A DNA stretch of 64,000 nt from Planctomycetota bacterium (GTDB taxonomy: Bacteria > Planctomycetota > SZUA-567 > H5-PLA8), in assembly GCA_015075375.1 (NCBI GenBank), contig JABTUM010000003.1:558001-622000 (forward strand), written 5' to 3'. A program made the translations under genes and the position numbers. The notes under the pieces are model-generated. The model had not been told where the DNA came from and did not search any database. It was given only the letters and a program-made list of their open reading frames with translations. This document shows positions 1-7,896 of this stretch, in pieces; position 1 is the stretch's first letter, and every line of letters starts with the position of its first letter.

Positions 1-2
1 AT

Positions 3-59
3 CCGCTCCAGATCAAGCCCCGCATCACCTATCCGGAGCTGGAAGAACTGGAACCCTGA
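3..59 (+). CDS. C-terminal end of an unidentified protein (partial)
   Basis: The third forward frame is open from the window edge and ends PLQIKPRITYPELEELEP followed by TGA. Its acidic, proline-rich composition and the terminator 39 bases downstream make it likely to be a real gene end. Only 18 residues are visible, so no function can be given. Confidence 0.5.
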   Translation, partial: PLQIKPRITYPELEELEP

Positions 60-97
60 GCCCGATGCGCAGCGCGTCCCCTGACCCGCGGACCGCA

Positions 98-131
98 AGA
101 GCCACCGCCCAAACCGGTGGCTCTTTTTTTT
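98..131 (+). terminator. Rho-independent terminator
   Basis: A perfect 10-bp stem (AGAGCCACCG pairing with CGGTGGCTCT) with a 7-base loop is followed by an unbroken run of eight T. It sits 39 bases after the stop of the partial gene at the window edge and should end that transcript. Confidence 0.9.
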
Positions 132-181
132 GTTCCCCTCGCCGTTCGCGCACGACGGTTCCCTTCGGACGGCGAACCCCT

Positions 182-227
182 CGCGGCAGCCGTCCGAAAC
201 ATCGCCGGCGGCAGAGCCACAAGCCTG
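182..227 (+). repeat. 46-bp dispersed repeat, copy 1
   Basis: This 46-base stretch aligns without gaps to 2851-2896, with 36 of 46 bases identical and the same orientation. Both copies contain TCCGAAAC and CACAAG. The two copies bracket the beta-helix gene. The family is not recognised. Confidence 0.5.
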
Positions 228-236
228 TAACGCAAA

Positions 237-269
237 CGGGCGGCGAAGGCTTCGCGCCTCCGCCGCCCG
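237..269 (-). terminator. GC-rich hairpin downstream of the beta-helix gene
   Basis: CGGGCGGCG and CGCCGCCCG form a perfect 9-bp stem around a 15-base loop that can pair further. It lies 27 bases past the stop of the minus-strand beta-helix gene. Only three T follow on that strand, so it is a weak or factor-assisted terminator at best. Confidence 0.3.
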
Positions 270-295
270 TAGCAGGTCCAACCTGTGAAGCTGAC

Positions 296-2491
296 CTAAT
301 CGACTTCCGATCCGACGCCAACCCCGCCGGTGGTGAAGTTGTTGCCGGTGAAGACGTTGAACGTACCGTCGTTCGTGACGTCCAACCGCGACTTCTTGAA
401 CGTGCTGTTGGTCACATTGGTATTGGTGGCGCCGTTGTCGAGCCCCTCGCCGATGCAGTTGGTGGCCGAACACCGGTCGAGCGTGTTGTCGGCGCCGCTC
501 TCGAGGTCGAATCCGTCCTTGTCGCAGTTGCGCGCGGTACACTGCGTAAAGGTATTGGTACCGCCGAACAGGTGGAAACCGTCGCCTTCGGAATCGCTCG
601 CCGTGCAGCGCGTGAAGGTATTGTTATCGCCGTCGATCTCGAACGTGTTTTCGCCCTCGGAGCCGCAGCGCGTGGCGCTGCAACGGTCCACGGTCGTGAA
701 ATAAATGTCCAAATCGAAACCGGTCTCGGAGGTATGGCTGACCGTGCAGTTCTGAATCAGGCCGCCGTCGCCGGACGCCGTGCTGTTCTGGTCGATGTAG
801 AAGCCGGTGATGTCATCGGCCAAGTCCCAGATGCGAACGTTGGTGACGCTGAACCGGTCGCCCCGCAGATACAGGCCGTACCCGTCGTCGTCCGCGCTCT
901 TGAGTTTGTAAATCGAGCACCGGTCAATGACCGTGTCGTTCTGGTTGTCCACGTAAATGCCGTAGGAGTAATATTCGCCCGCATTCAGGTTGTAAATGTT
1001 GCAGTTGCGAATCTGGCATCCGTCGGCGTCCACGTAGATGCCGTAGGCGTAATACCCGGCGATGATATCCGAGACGATATTCTTATCGAGCTGGGCGTTG
1101 GTCGCCCCGCTGTCGACGTAAATGCCGTAGGATTCGTACGAATCGTAGGTGCTGAAGAGCCCCTGAAGGCGGTTCTGGGAAACCATGGGATTGACGCCGT
1201 TCAGGTAGATGCCGTACAGATAATCGTCGTCCCCGAGGCTGAACAGACCCTGGAGCGTGTTGCGGGTGACGACGGCGTTATCCCCGCCGGCGTCGATGCC
1301 GTAGAATACGTAATCTCCGTAGAGGTTGCGCAGGAAGTTGTTCGAGATCAGCGTATCGTTCCCGCTGCCGTCGATCCCCCAGAAATCGTCCCCGCCGCGC
1401 GCCTCGGTGAGGACGTTGTTGGTGATGACGTTGTTGTTTCCGCTGGCTTGGATCATGTAAATATCGTCGTCCGAAAAGATGTCGCGTACGGTGTTGTTGC
1501 TGATCGTGACGTTGTTGCCCTGGACGTAGATGCCCTTGGCGTCGTCGTCTCCCCCAAGTCCCCAGACGGTATTGCGGGTAACGGTCGAAGAGTCGCCGTT
1601 GGCGTAGATGCCCCAGGCGGAATAGTCGCCCGTCGCGATGTTGCCGACCCAATTGCCGGAAATCTGGCCTACGCCATCCACGTAGATTCCGTAGGAGGAA
1701 TCGTTTTCCCCCATGCCGTCGACGCGGTTGCCGGTAACCGTGGCATCGCCGCTGACGTAAATCCCGTATTCGCACTGCCCCAGGTTGTACAGCCGGTTGC
1801 CCTTCACCACGGCGTTACCGCCGCTGATGTAGATCCCGTCGTCGTCCGTGTTGGAGACTTTGTTGCTGGAGACCAGCGCATTATTGCCCGTAATGTAAAT
1901 GACCCCGTTATCCTCGATCGCATCGATCACGTTGCCGGTCACGATGGCGTCGTTGCCGGTCACAGTCAGGTCGCCGTCGCTGTTTAGGATGGTGCAGCGG
2001 GCTATCTGCGCACGGTTGCCGGTGACGTTAATGAAATTCCCGCTCGTATCCGATCCGGTGATCGTGCACCCCAGCAGGATCGCGTCGTCGCCCTGAAGAT
2101 CGACCACCGTGCCGCCCGCTCCGCGAAAACGGCAAGCAAGCACCCTCGGAAAGGTTCCCGTGATCCGCAAGGCCGACGTGCCGTTCTGGAATTCGAAGCC
2201 CGATACGGTGATGTTATTGCCCGTAATGTCGAGTTGCATCCCATCCGTGCCGGCGATGTTCCCGTCCCAGATCGCCTTGGAGCCGAGGATCTTCACGTTG
2301 TTCAACGGTCCGGCCACCACGTTCTCCTGATACCGCCCAGGACCGACCTTGATCGTGTCGCCGTCCACCGCCGCCCCCAGCGCCGTGGCGATATCCGGAA
2401 AGGCCGCCGAAGGTACGCTCAACGTCGCCGCCTGTACGCTCGCACCCAGGATGAGTGCCCCAGCCAAAACGACACCCTGTATCCCACGCAT
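296..2491 (-). CDS. Secreted right-handed beta-helix repeat protein
   Basis: A 731-residue protein. The start chosen is the ATG preceded by GGGAGG at a 7-base spacing; it begins MRGIQG and is followed by a clear signal peptide (hydrophobic core, then SVQA-A at about residues 20-22). The mature chain is built of roughly 22-residue coils rich in N, G and D with recurring GIYVDG and VTGNRV motifs, the pattern of pectin-lyase-fold/NosD-like right-handed parallel beta-helices. The last third changes to coils of the type TFTRCTA and DGFDLE. No lyase active-site residues or C-terminal anchor were identified. The family is confident; the substrate (polysaccharide or surface structure) is not known. 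It stands alone, with about 500 non-coding bases upstream. Confidence 0.85.
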   Translation of the reverse strand: MRGIQGVVLAGALILGASVQAATLSVPSAAFPDIATALGAAVDGDTIKVGPGRYQENVVAGPLNNVKILGSKAIWDGNIAGTDGMQLDITGNNITVSGFEFQNGTSALRITGTFPRVLACRFRGAGGTVVDLQGDDAILLGCTITGSDTSGNFINVTGNRAQIARCTILNSDGDLTVTGNDAIVTGNVIDAIEDNGVIYITGNNALVSSNKVSNTDDDGIYISGGNAVVKGNRLYNLGQCEYGIYVSGDATVTGNRVDGMGENDSSYGIYVDGVGQISGNWVGNIATGDYSAWGIYANGDSSTVTRNTVWGLGGDDDAKGIYVQGNNVTISNNTVRDIFSDDDIYMIQASGNNNVITNNVLTEARGGDDFWGIDGSGNDTLISNNFLRNLYGDYVFYGIDAGGDNAVVTRNTLQGLFSLGDDDYLYGIYLNGVNPMVSQNRLQGLFSTYDSYESYGIYVDSGATNAQLDKNIVSDIIAGYYAYGIYVDADGCQIRNCNIYNLNAGEYYSYGIYVDNQNDTVIDRCSIYKLKSADDDGYGLYLRGDRFSVTNVRIWDLADDITGFYIDQNSTASGDGGLIQNCTVSHTSETGFDLDIYFTTVDRCSATRCGSEGENTFEIDGDNNTFTRCTASDSEGDGFHLFGGTNTFTQCTARNCDKDGFDLESGADNTLDRCSATNCIGEGLDNGATNTNVTNSTFKKSRLDVTNDGTFNVFTGNNFTTGGVGVGSEVD

Positions 2492-2993
2492 CTCGAACCT
2501 CCCTTTATGTTGCAGGATCGGAGACCTGAAATAATGCACTCTGCGCAATGAAACTCGGATGATAACTTGAGAGTACGGTATGCAAGCCTTTATCTGAATT
2601 TTATTCAGAAATGGACCACGAATTCAGGGGAATGGCGTTGGTCGATTCTTTCAAAAATTTAAAGCACATGTGCTGACATCCGGAGCTTTCCGGATGCCGG
2701 ACGTCCAAGGCTAGCAGCCCGAGATTCGGGAACTCGACCGCCGCGAACGTGAAAAAGCCCCCCCCCCCACGCCGCCCAACGCCAGCACACCCGGAGCGAA
2801 AGATCTGCTCCAGATCATGCCACTAAGTTGCCCATTTCCCGTGATCCGCGCGCGGCGGCCTTCCGAAACGTCCCTGGCAACGGAGTCACAAGTCTGAGTT
2901 CACCCATGCTAGGCAGCCTAACGCCGGGTATCGCTTGTCGGCGTGAATGCGCCGGGCATGTGCATGCCCTTGCTATGGCATGCAACGTACGGA
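2492..2993. other. 502-bp intergenic region
   Basis: No credible gene. It holds the promoter side of the beta-helix gene (AT-rich at about 2540-2660), an 11-C run at 2758-2768, copy 2 of the 46-bp repeat, a GCCTAAC heptamer at 2916-2922, and an inverted repeat of 7-bp arms (GGGCATG/CATGCCC) at 2954-2969. The last of these follows the stop of the minus-strand gene at 2994 and may act as its terminator. Confidence 0.6.
2851..2896 (+). repeat. 46-bp dispersed repeat, copy 2
   Basis: Ungapped match to 182-227 at 36 of 46 positions, same strand. The 10 differences are spread along the length, which suggests an old duplication or a diverged repeat family rather than a recent copy. Confidence 0.5.
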
Positions 2994-3386
2994 CTATTCC
3001 GTTGGTAAGGAGCCATCGATGAAGGCCTGAAATTCGGGGCTATCCCTGAGGTTATCAAACTCTTTTTCCGAACGCGCCCATTCGCGCGCAGCTTTAGCGT
3101 AGGACGTTTTGAGTGTTAGCTTCAGCCATTTGATCGCTTCTTCTTTGTCATTCTTGACGGAATAACAGCACGCTATGTCATGGGCCACCATATATGCATT
3201 CGGGTTTCTTCTATATGCTTCCTTGAAAAAGCGGAGCGCCTGCTCGCGATCTTGCCTTACTGTCATCCCGCCACGCATCGCATGATAGTATCCCGACGAA
3301 TAGAGAAAAAAGCCGAGGCCGAATGCGCCGATAAAAAGTATGAGGGCGATGCCGCCTGCAATGATCAAGACTTTCTTGTTCTTCAT
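2994..3386 (-). CDS. Small membrane-anchored TPR-like protein
   Basis: 130 residues. After KNKK there is one membrane segment at about residues 6-28, so it is probably anchored in the inner membrane with the rest outside. The remainder reads as two TPR-like helical hairpins (EQALRFFKEAYRRNPNAYMVAHDIACCY, then EEAIKWLKLTLKT), with an A-x8-P pattern typical of tetratricopeptide units and a short acidic tail. Start: ATG with AGAGG upstream. The gene is visibly richer in A and T than its neighbours. A scaffold role is possible, but no partner is apparent. Confidence 0.7.
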   Translation of the reverse strand: MKNKKVLIIAGGIALILFIGAFGLGFFLYSSGYYHAMRGGMTVRQDREQALRFFKEAYRRNPNAYMVAHDIACCYSVKNDKEEAIKWLKLTLKTSYAKAAREWARSEKEFDNLRDSPEFQAFIDGSLPTE

Positions 3387-3743
3387 TTAGCGCCTCTTTT
3401 CACTAGCATTACAATAAAGATCGCCGGCCGAGCGAAGCGCGGTCCGGCGCATGGAATTATTAGGCGTTTTCCTTTACTGAGTCAATAATCACGAGCATGA
3501 AATCCCTGGCGGCCTTTTCTTCGCTCGAAGCCTTCGCAAGCTCACTCGCACAATTCTCCGATGAGGGTGGGTGAGCGTGCCAACAAGGGGCGCCCGTGAC
3601 CGTACTCAAGGCTTGAGCACCTACGGCCTCCGTAAGCTACAACCCGCCGCCCCCTTCCACGCCACCGCGGTGCCCCTCATCGAACGCGATCCGCCCGCAC
3701 GCCGCTTGCGCCTTCGGCGGCTATAGGTTGGCCAACCACCACG
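3387..3743. other. 357-bp intergenic region with an imperfect palindrome
   Basis: No credible gene. At 3422-3449 CGCCGG and CCGGCG enclose a nested CCG/CGG and GC/GC stem with one bulged T and one A-G mismatch. ATTAGGC flanks it on the right and an imperfect partner (GCATTAC) on the left. The layout loosely resembles an integron attC site, but neither 7-base end matches the consensus exactly. The rest shows nothing recognisable. Confidence 0.4.
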
Positions 3744-4502
3744 CTAATTATCGTAGTAGACGATAGTAGGCCACGAGTAGCCTCGGTTGCGCGCTGCGCA
3801 CCACTCAGGAAACGTGCCCTCGGGTGCCTCGCAATAGGACTCCCAGTCGTCAAGCATAGACTCGAACTCTTCAATCTCGGCGACGAGATCAGTCAGCGGC
3901 GTGAAGTCGGGCGCATCGTCGAGAATCGTACGGGCTTTCGCTAATGATTCTCTAGCTGCTTCGAGACCTCCGAGCAGCCGACTTTCTCCGAGGTGGTGAG
4001 TCGCATGATCCACATCCGAAAGGTGCCAGTCCGCGAGCAGACGCCTAATGGGTACGTCCTCGGGAGAAAGCGCCAGCGCTCGTTGCAGGAATGCTGCATC
4101 GCGGCGCAGGATGCCAAGCCACCGCAGCGCGGTCTGACAGTCGGGTTCCTCTGCTACCCACGCCTCCAGAACTGGTAAGACAAAGCGGGTGAGGAGCGGG
4201 TGAGTCAGAAACTGGTGAGCGGCGGGCGTGCGAGCATGTAACTCGAGAACGGTCTGACAGAGGTGCCGAGCGTCAGAACTCTGCCATTGGCCGGCAGTTT
4301 CGAGAAACTCCTCAAGAGCGACAAAGGCCTCCTGTCGCAGACCACGTTCACGACAGCGGCAATACTTTGCGAGCGGCGATAAGCGTTCGTCGGAGTTAAG
4401 TGCCTCCGCCAAACGCAATAAACCTTCGAAATTGGCTTTATTCCAATAGTGCACAGCGAGACGTCCTGCCACCCAACTTACTATTATCCGCCGGCTCCCC
4501 AA
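3744..4502 (-). CDS. Hypothetical helical protein
   Basis: Up to 252 residues, from a TTG at 4502; GTG codons at residues 11 or 17 are equally possible starts and no ribosome binding site decides. It is soluble, with no signal peptide or membrane segment. The chain is rich in A, L, E and R and looks all-helical, with TPR-like stretches (around AALRWLGILRRDAAFLQRALALSPEDVPIRRLLADW) and an acidic C-terminal third ending SWPTIVYYDN. The family is not recognised. Codon use is less GC-biased than in the genes beyond 4.7 kb, and it shares a low-GC patch with the small gene downstream, which hints at transfer. Confidence 0.6.
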   Translation of the reverse strand: MGSRRIIVSWVAGRLAVHYWNKANFEGLLRLAEALNSDERLSPLAKYCRCRERGLRQEAFVALEEFLETAGQWQSSDARHLCQTVLELHARTPAAHQFLTHPLLTRFVLPVLEAWVAEEPDCQTALRWLGILRRDAAFLQRALALSPEDVPIRRLLADWHLSDVDHATHHLGESRLLGGLEAARESLAKARTILDDAPDFTPLTDLVAEIEEFESMLDDWESYCEAPEGTFPEWCAARNRGYSWPTIVYYDN

Positions 4503-4717
4503 GTGCCAAACGCGACCGCCGCACCATAGCGTATTTCAACCCCCGAAATCAATGGAATTCAACTCAGCTTAGCCATAGCAGGAATAGAACGACCTGTTCA
4601 TTTTCGCCAAGCCTGGAATATCCGGCCCATACCACCTCGGCAGCTAAGCAGGGAGGGTCCCTTCACCGCTCATTCCGAATAGTCTGAGCAACCATTTACT
4701 TTTTAAATTTCGAATTC

Positions 4718-5986
4718 CTACGCCTGCGGCACGAACAAATTCAACGCCTGCGGCGTGAAGTTCGGGAACACCTGCGCCGCTTGCGGATTCGCAAGACGCC
4801 GCTCGATCAGTTCCGCCAGCACGTCGCGGTAATCGGTGGTGATCGCCAGGTCGCCGTCGTCCAATTCGTGCGGCGCCAGCCCCGGCCAATCGGCGAAGAC
4901 TTGCCCCCCGTTCAAGCCGCCGCCCATCAGCATCATCACGTTGCCGTGCCCGTGGTCCGTCCCGGCGCTCCCGTTCTCTTCCACGCGCCGCCCGAACTCG
5001 CTCATCGTCACCACCGTCACCCGGTTCATCGCATTGCCCAGATCGGCGTGAAACGCCGCCAGCGCCTGGCCCAGCCCCGAGATCATCCCGTCGAACCAGC
5101 CGCCGATCACGCCCTCGCCTTCGTGCGTGTCCCAGCCGCCGAAGTCGACGCACGCCGCCTCCAAACCCAGATCGGCCTTAATCAGTTGCGCCACCTGCCG
5201 CAAACCCCAGCCCGCCTGATTCTCCGGATACACCGCCCCGCCCGAAGGCGTGTAATTCCCCGGGTCCAGGCCCTGAATGATATCCACCACGTCGAAGACC
5301 GATCGCGCGGCCTGTTCGAGGAACCCCGACGGGCTGTCCACGTGGTACTGCGCGCGAATCTGCTGCTCGATCGCGTCCTGTTCGTCCCAGCGCGCCTGCA
5401 GGCGGAACGATTCCAGATCGCCGATCGCCAGCGCCGGGACCGAACCGCGCAGCGACTCCGGCAGCAGATCGCCGATCCCCAGCGCGCGGAACGGCGAATC
5501 GTTCCCCGCGTTCAGCAGTTCCAGGTGCCGGCCCAGCCAGCCCGTCCCGATGCTCCGGTCGCCCGGAGCGCCCGCTTCCATGAAGCGCATCGCGTCGAAG
5601 TGGCTGCGCGTCGGATCGGTCCCGCCCGTCGCGTGCACGAACGAGAGCCGCCCGCCTTGGTACAGCGGCAACAGCGGCGCGAGCGACGGATGCAGGCCGA
5701 AGAATCCGTTCAGATCCAGCAGCGCGTTGTTCGGCGAACCCGGCTCGCGCAGACCCAGGGTTGGGCGAGCGTCGTAATAGCGCGCGCCTTCGCCGTACGG
5801 CGCGACGACGCTCAGCCCGTCCATCCCCCCGCGCAGGAATACGCAGACCACCACATCCCCCAGCGGGAACGCCCCGCGCGGCGCGAACGCCACCCGCGGA
5901 GCGTGCTTCGGCAACGCATCCTCAGTCAAGCTCCCGCTTTTGAACCAGCGCGTGAACAGTTCGCGGCGCGACAGCGTGTCTTTCAT
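4718..5986 (-). CDS. DUF1501 domain protein
   Basis: 422 residues spanning the whole family. Typical markers are FLRGGMDGLS near residue 55 and SEFGRRVEENGSAGTDHGHGN in the C-terminal half. DUF1501 proteins belong to the alkaline-phosphatase-like superfamily and are usually secreted by the Tat system alongside DUF1800 partners. The N-terminus here (SRRELFTRWFKSG) retains a twin-arginine-like start but lacks a long hydrophobic core, so export by itself is uncertain and it might travel with its partner. It follows the DUF1800 gene by 43 bases with a GGGAG site, so the two form one operon. The biochemical activity of the family is unknown. Confidence 0.92.
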   Translation of the reverse strand: MKDTLSRRELFTRWFKSGSLTEDALPKHAPRVAFAPRGAFPLGDVVVCVFLRGGMDGLSVVAPYGEGARYYDARPTLGLREPGSPNNALLDLNGFFGLHPSLAPLLPLYQGGRLSFVHATGGTDPTRSHFDAMRFMEAGAPGDRSIGTGWLGRHLELLNAGNDSPFRALGIGDLLPESLRGSVPALAIGDLESFRLQARWDEQDAIEQQIRAQYHVDSPSGFLEQAARSVFDVVDIIQGLDPGNYTPSGGAVYPENQAGWGLRQVAQLIKADLGLEAACVDFGGWDTHEGEGVIGGWFDGMISGLGQALAAFHADLGNAMNRVTVVTMSEFGRRVEENGSAGTDHGHGNVMMLMGGGLNGGQVFADWPGLAPHELDDGDLAITTDYRDVLAELIERRLANPQAAQVFPNFTPQALNLFVPQA

Positions 5987-6029
5987 CGTCGGACTCCCGG
6001 TGCGTGAACGAGTGGAACGATCCGAAACC

Positions 6030-7577
6030 TCAGCGCCACATGAACAGCGGCGAACAGAGCATCAAGCCGGCCGTCGTGCCCAGCTTCGAAGCGACGGCGT
6101 CTTTATCCAACAGCGCCCCCGCGCCCGCCCCGTCGCTGGCGAACGCGACGTACGGCGCGGCCTGCTCGGGCGACAGCATCGATCCGAAGATCGCCAGCCC
6201 CAGCCGCTCGACCATCTGCCCCGCCGTCTTGAAGCGCCCGGCCTTCTTCTTCAGCCCCGAGATCAGGTTCCGGTCGCGCCACGTCAGCGCGCCGTCGGTG
6301 AGCACGAACGCCTCGTTCCAGCGCGCCAGCAAGCCGCCGGTATTCGCCCACGCGCGCGCCACGTCCGGATATCCGTTCGGCGGATGCCAGCCGTGCGGCA
6401 CCTGCGCGAGTTGCGCCAGCATGTAGTGCTGCCACCAGAACTCCTTCACCTCCGCCCCGGTCGTGCGCAGCGCCGCAGCGTACCAGTCGAACGGCCGCCG
6501 CAGCTTCTGCCCCGCCGAGGCCCCGAACTCCGCCGAAAGAAACAGCTCCCGCAGCACCGGCACGATCTGCCCGCCCGTCGCCGCCCACACGTCCGACATC
6601 CGCGTCACCAGGCTCTCCGGCGGAGCGTCGCTCACGAAGCGCCGGCACAGTTTGCGGCAGACGAACCGCCGCGTGCTCGGATGGTTCGCCAGCATGTCCA
6701 GCACCTGCTCACCGTCCTCGATCCCCCGCCCCGCCGGGAACGCCACGCCCAGAATCTGCTTCGCGCCGAAATCGTGATCCCACTCGTAGAACCCGAACCC
6801 GCGGCCCCAGTCCACCGACCAGCCCGTGAACGCGCGCGCCACTTCCTTCACGTCCTGCTCCGTGTAGCCGCCGTCCACGCCCAGCGTGTGCAGTTCCATC
6901 AGTTCCCGCGCGTAGTTCTCGTTCGGATGCGCCGCGATATTGCTCGCGTTATCGAGATAGAAAAGCATCGCCGGATGCTTCGCGCTCGCGCCCAGCAGGT
7001 CGCGGAAGCGCCCGAACGCGTGCCGCCGCAGCGCGTTCACGTAGTCCACCGTGTCCGCCGGGAAGTCGTCGCCCGATACGTTGAAGTGATCCGTCCAGAA
7101 CTCGCACACGCGCTCGTAAAGCTGCGCCTTCGCGTACACCGCCCGCGCCACCGCCCCTTCGATCAAACCCCGGTAACTCAGCTCCCAGTCCGCGCGCTGG
7201 TACAACTGCGCGTAGCTCATGCTCCAGACTTTGAGTTTGCCGATCTTCCCTTTCAGCGTCGTCTCGCGGATCTTCGCCGGGTTCAACTGCTGCTCCAGAT
7301 ACGCGTTCAAGCCCATCTTCTGCGCCAGCGCCAGCTCCGCCGGCGTCACCCCGTAGCTGATCCGGTTCAGCAGGTGGTAGACCGGGTCCGCCGGCGCCAC
7401 GCGCTTGCCCACCGGCGCGCCGGCCCACGCCGATCGGTGAAAGCGCGAACTCACCGCCACGAACGCCGCTGCCGCCGCGCCCAGCTTCAGGAACGTGCGG
7501 CGCGTGGCGGAAGGCTCGGGCGGTCGGGACGGTTTTCGAAGAAGGGTGGCTGAACTGATGCGGGCGGCATGCGGCAT
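6030..7577 (-). CDS. DUF1800 domain protein, Tat-exported
   Basis: 515 residues from an ATG preceded by GAGGA at a 7-base spacing. A twin-arginine signal (TRRTFLKLGAAAAAFVAVSS) occupies about residues 24-45, so the folded protein should be exported. The rest is a full DUF1800 domain: VYHLLNRISYGVTPAELALAQ, FWTDHFNVSG, NENYARELMELHTLGVDGGYTEQDV and the late RRPFDWYAAALRTTG. The family is abundant in Planctomycetota and Bacteroidota and is nearly always encoded with DUF1501, as here. Molecular function is not established. An in-frame start further upstream at 7682 would bury the Tat signal and is less likely. Confidence 0.92.
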   Translation of the reverse strand: MPHAARISSATLLRKPSRPPEPSATRRTFLKLGAAAAAFVAVSSRFHRSAWAGAPVGKRVAPADPVYHLLNRISYGVTPAELALAQKMGLNAYLEQQLNPAKIRETTLKGKIGKLKVWSMSYAQLYQRADWELSYRGLIEGAVARAVYAKAQLYERVCEFWTDHFNVSGDDFPADTVDYVNALRRHAFGRFRDLLGASAKHPAMLFYLDNASNIAAHPNENYARELMELHTLGVDGGYTEQDVKEVARAFTGWSVDWGRGFGFYEWDHDFGAKQILGVAFPAGRGIEDGEQVLDMLANHPSTRRFVCRKLCRRFVSDAPPESLVTRMSDVWAATGGQIVPVLRELFLSAEFGASAGQKLRRPFDWYAAALRTTGAEVKEFWWQHYMLAQLAQVPHGWHPPNGYPDVARAWANTGGLLARWNEAFVLTDGALTWRDRNLISGLKKKAGRFKTAGQMVERLGLAIFGSMLSPEQAAPYVAFASDGAGAGALLDKDAVASKLGTTAGLMLCSPLFMWR

Positions 7578-7896
7578 GCGCGAATCCTCGGTGCGAGTCC
7601 CGCCGCCGGCGTACGCCCCCCGGCCGGACGGCCAATTCGAACCACGCAAGGCCAAGGCCATGCGCCGTTTCGAACGCCGCAATATTGCAACTGCTTTCGC
7701 CGGTTAATTGTTGCGCGATCCAAAGGCCGCGCCGATTGCGCGCCCGAACACGTGCCCATTTTCGTCATTGTTGGCGGGAACTACGCTTAAATCGTTGGCA
7801 AGACCAACGCCCCGGCCGCTGGATCGTTGGCGCGCCGGTTTAATTAAGCGATCTATTTTTTCCGGAAATACGTAACCCGCACGAAGCCCGGGCGCA
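7578..7896. other. 319-bp intergenic region with repeated GTTGGC motifs
   Basis: No gene seen. AT(T/C)GTTGGC occurs three times in the same orientation (7767-7775, 7791-7799, 7823-7831), and the middle copy is part of an inverted repeat CGTTGG-CAAGA-CCAACG (7793-7809). It lies upstream of the DUF1800-DUF1501 operon and downstream of the radical SAM gene, so it could hold operators for the former or a weak terminator for the latter. Confidence 0.4.

Noticed and set aside
65..1987. Long forward reading frame antisense to the beta-helix gene
   Set aside because: It is a shadow of the repetitive beta-helix gene on the other strand, has no ribosome binding site, and its translation is low-complexity.
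2758..2768. Run of 11 C
   Set aside because: Could be a phase-variable tract, but it is in an intergenic region without a promoter or gene start nearby; it may also be a sequencing weakness.
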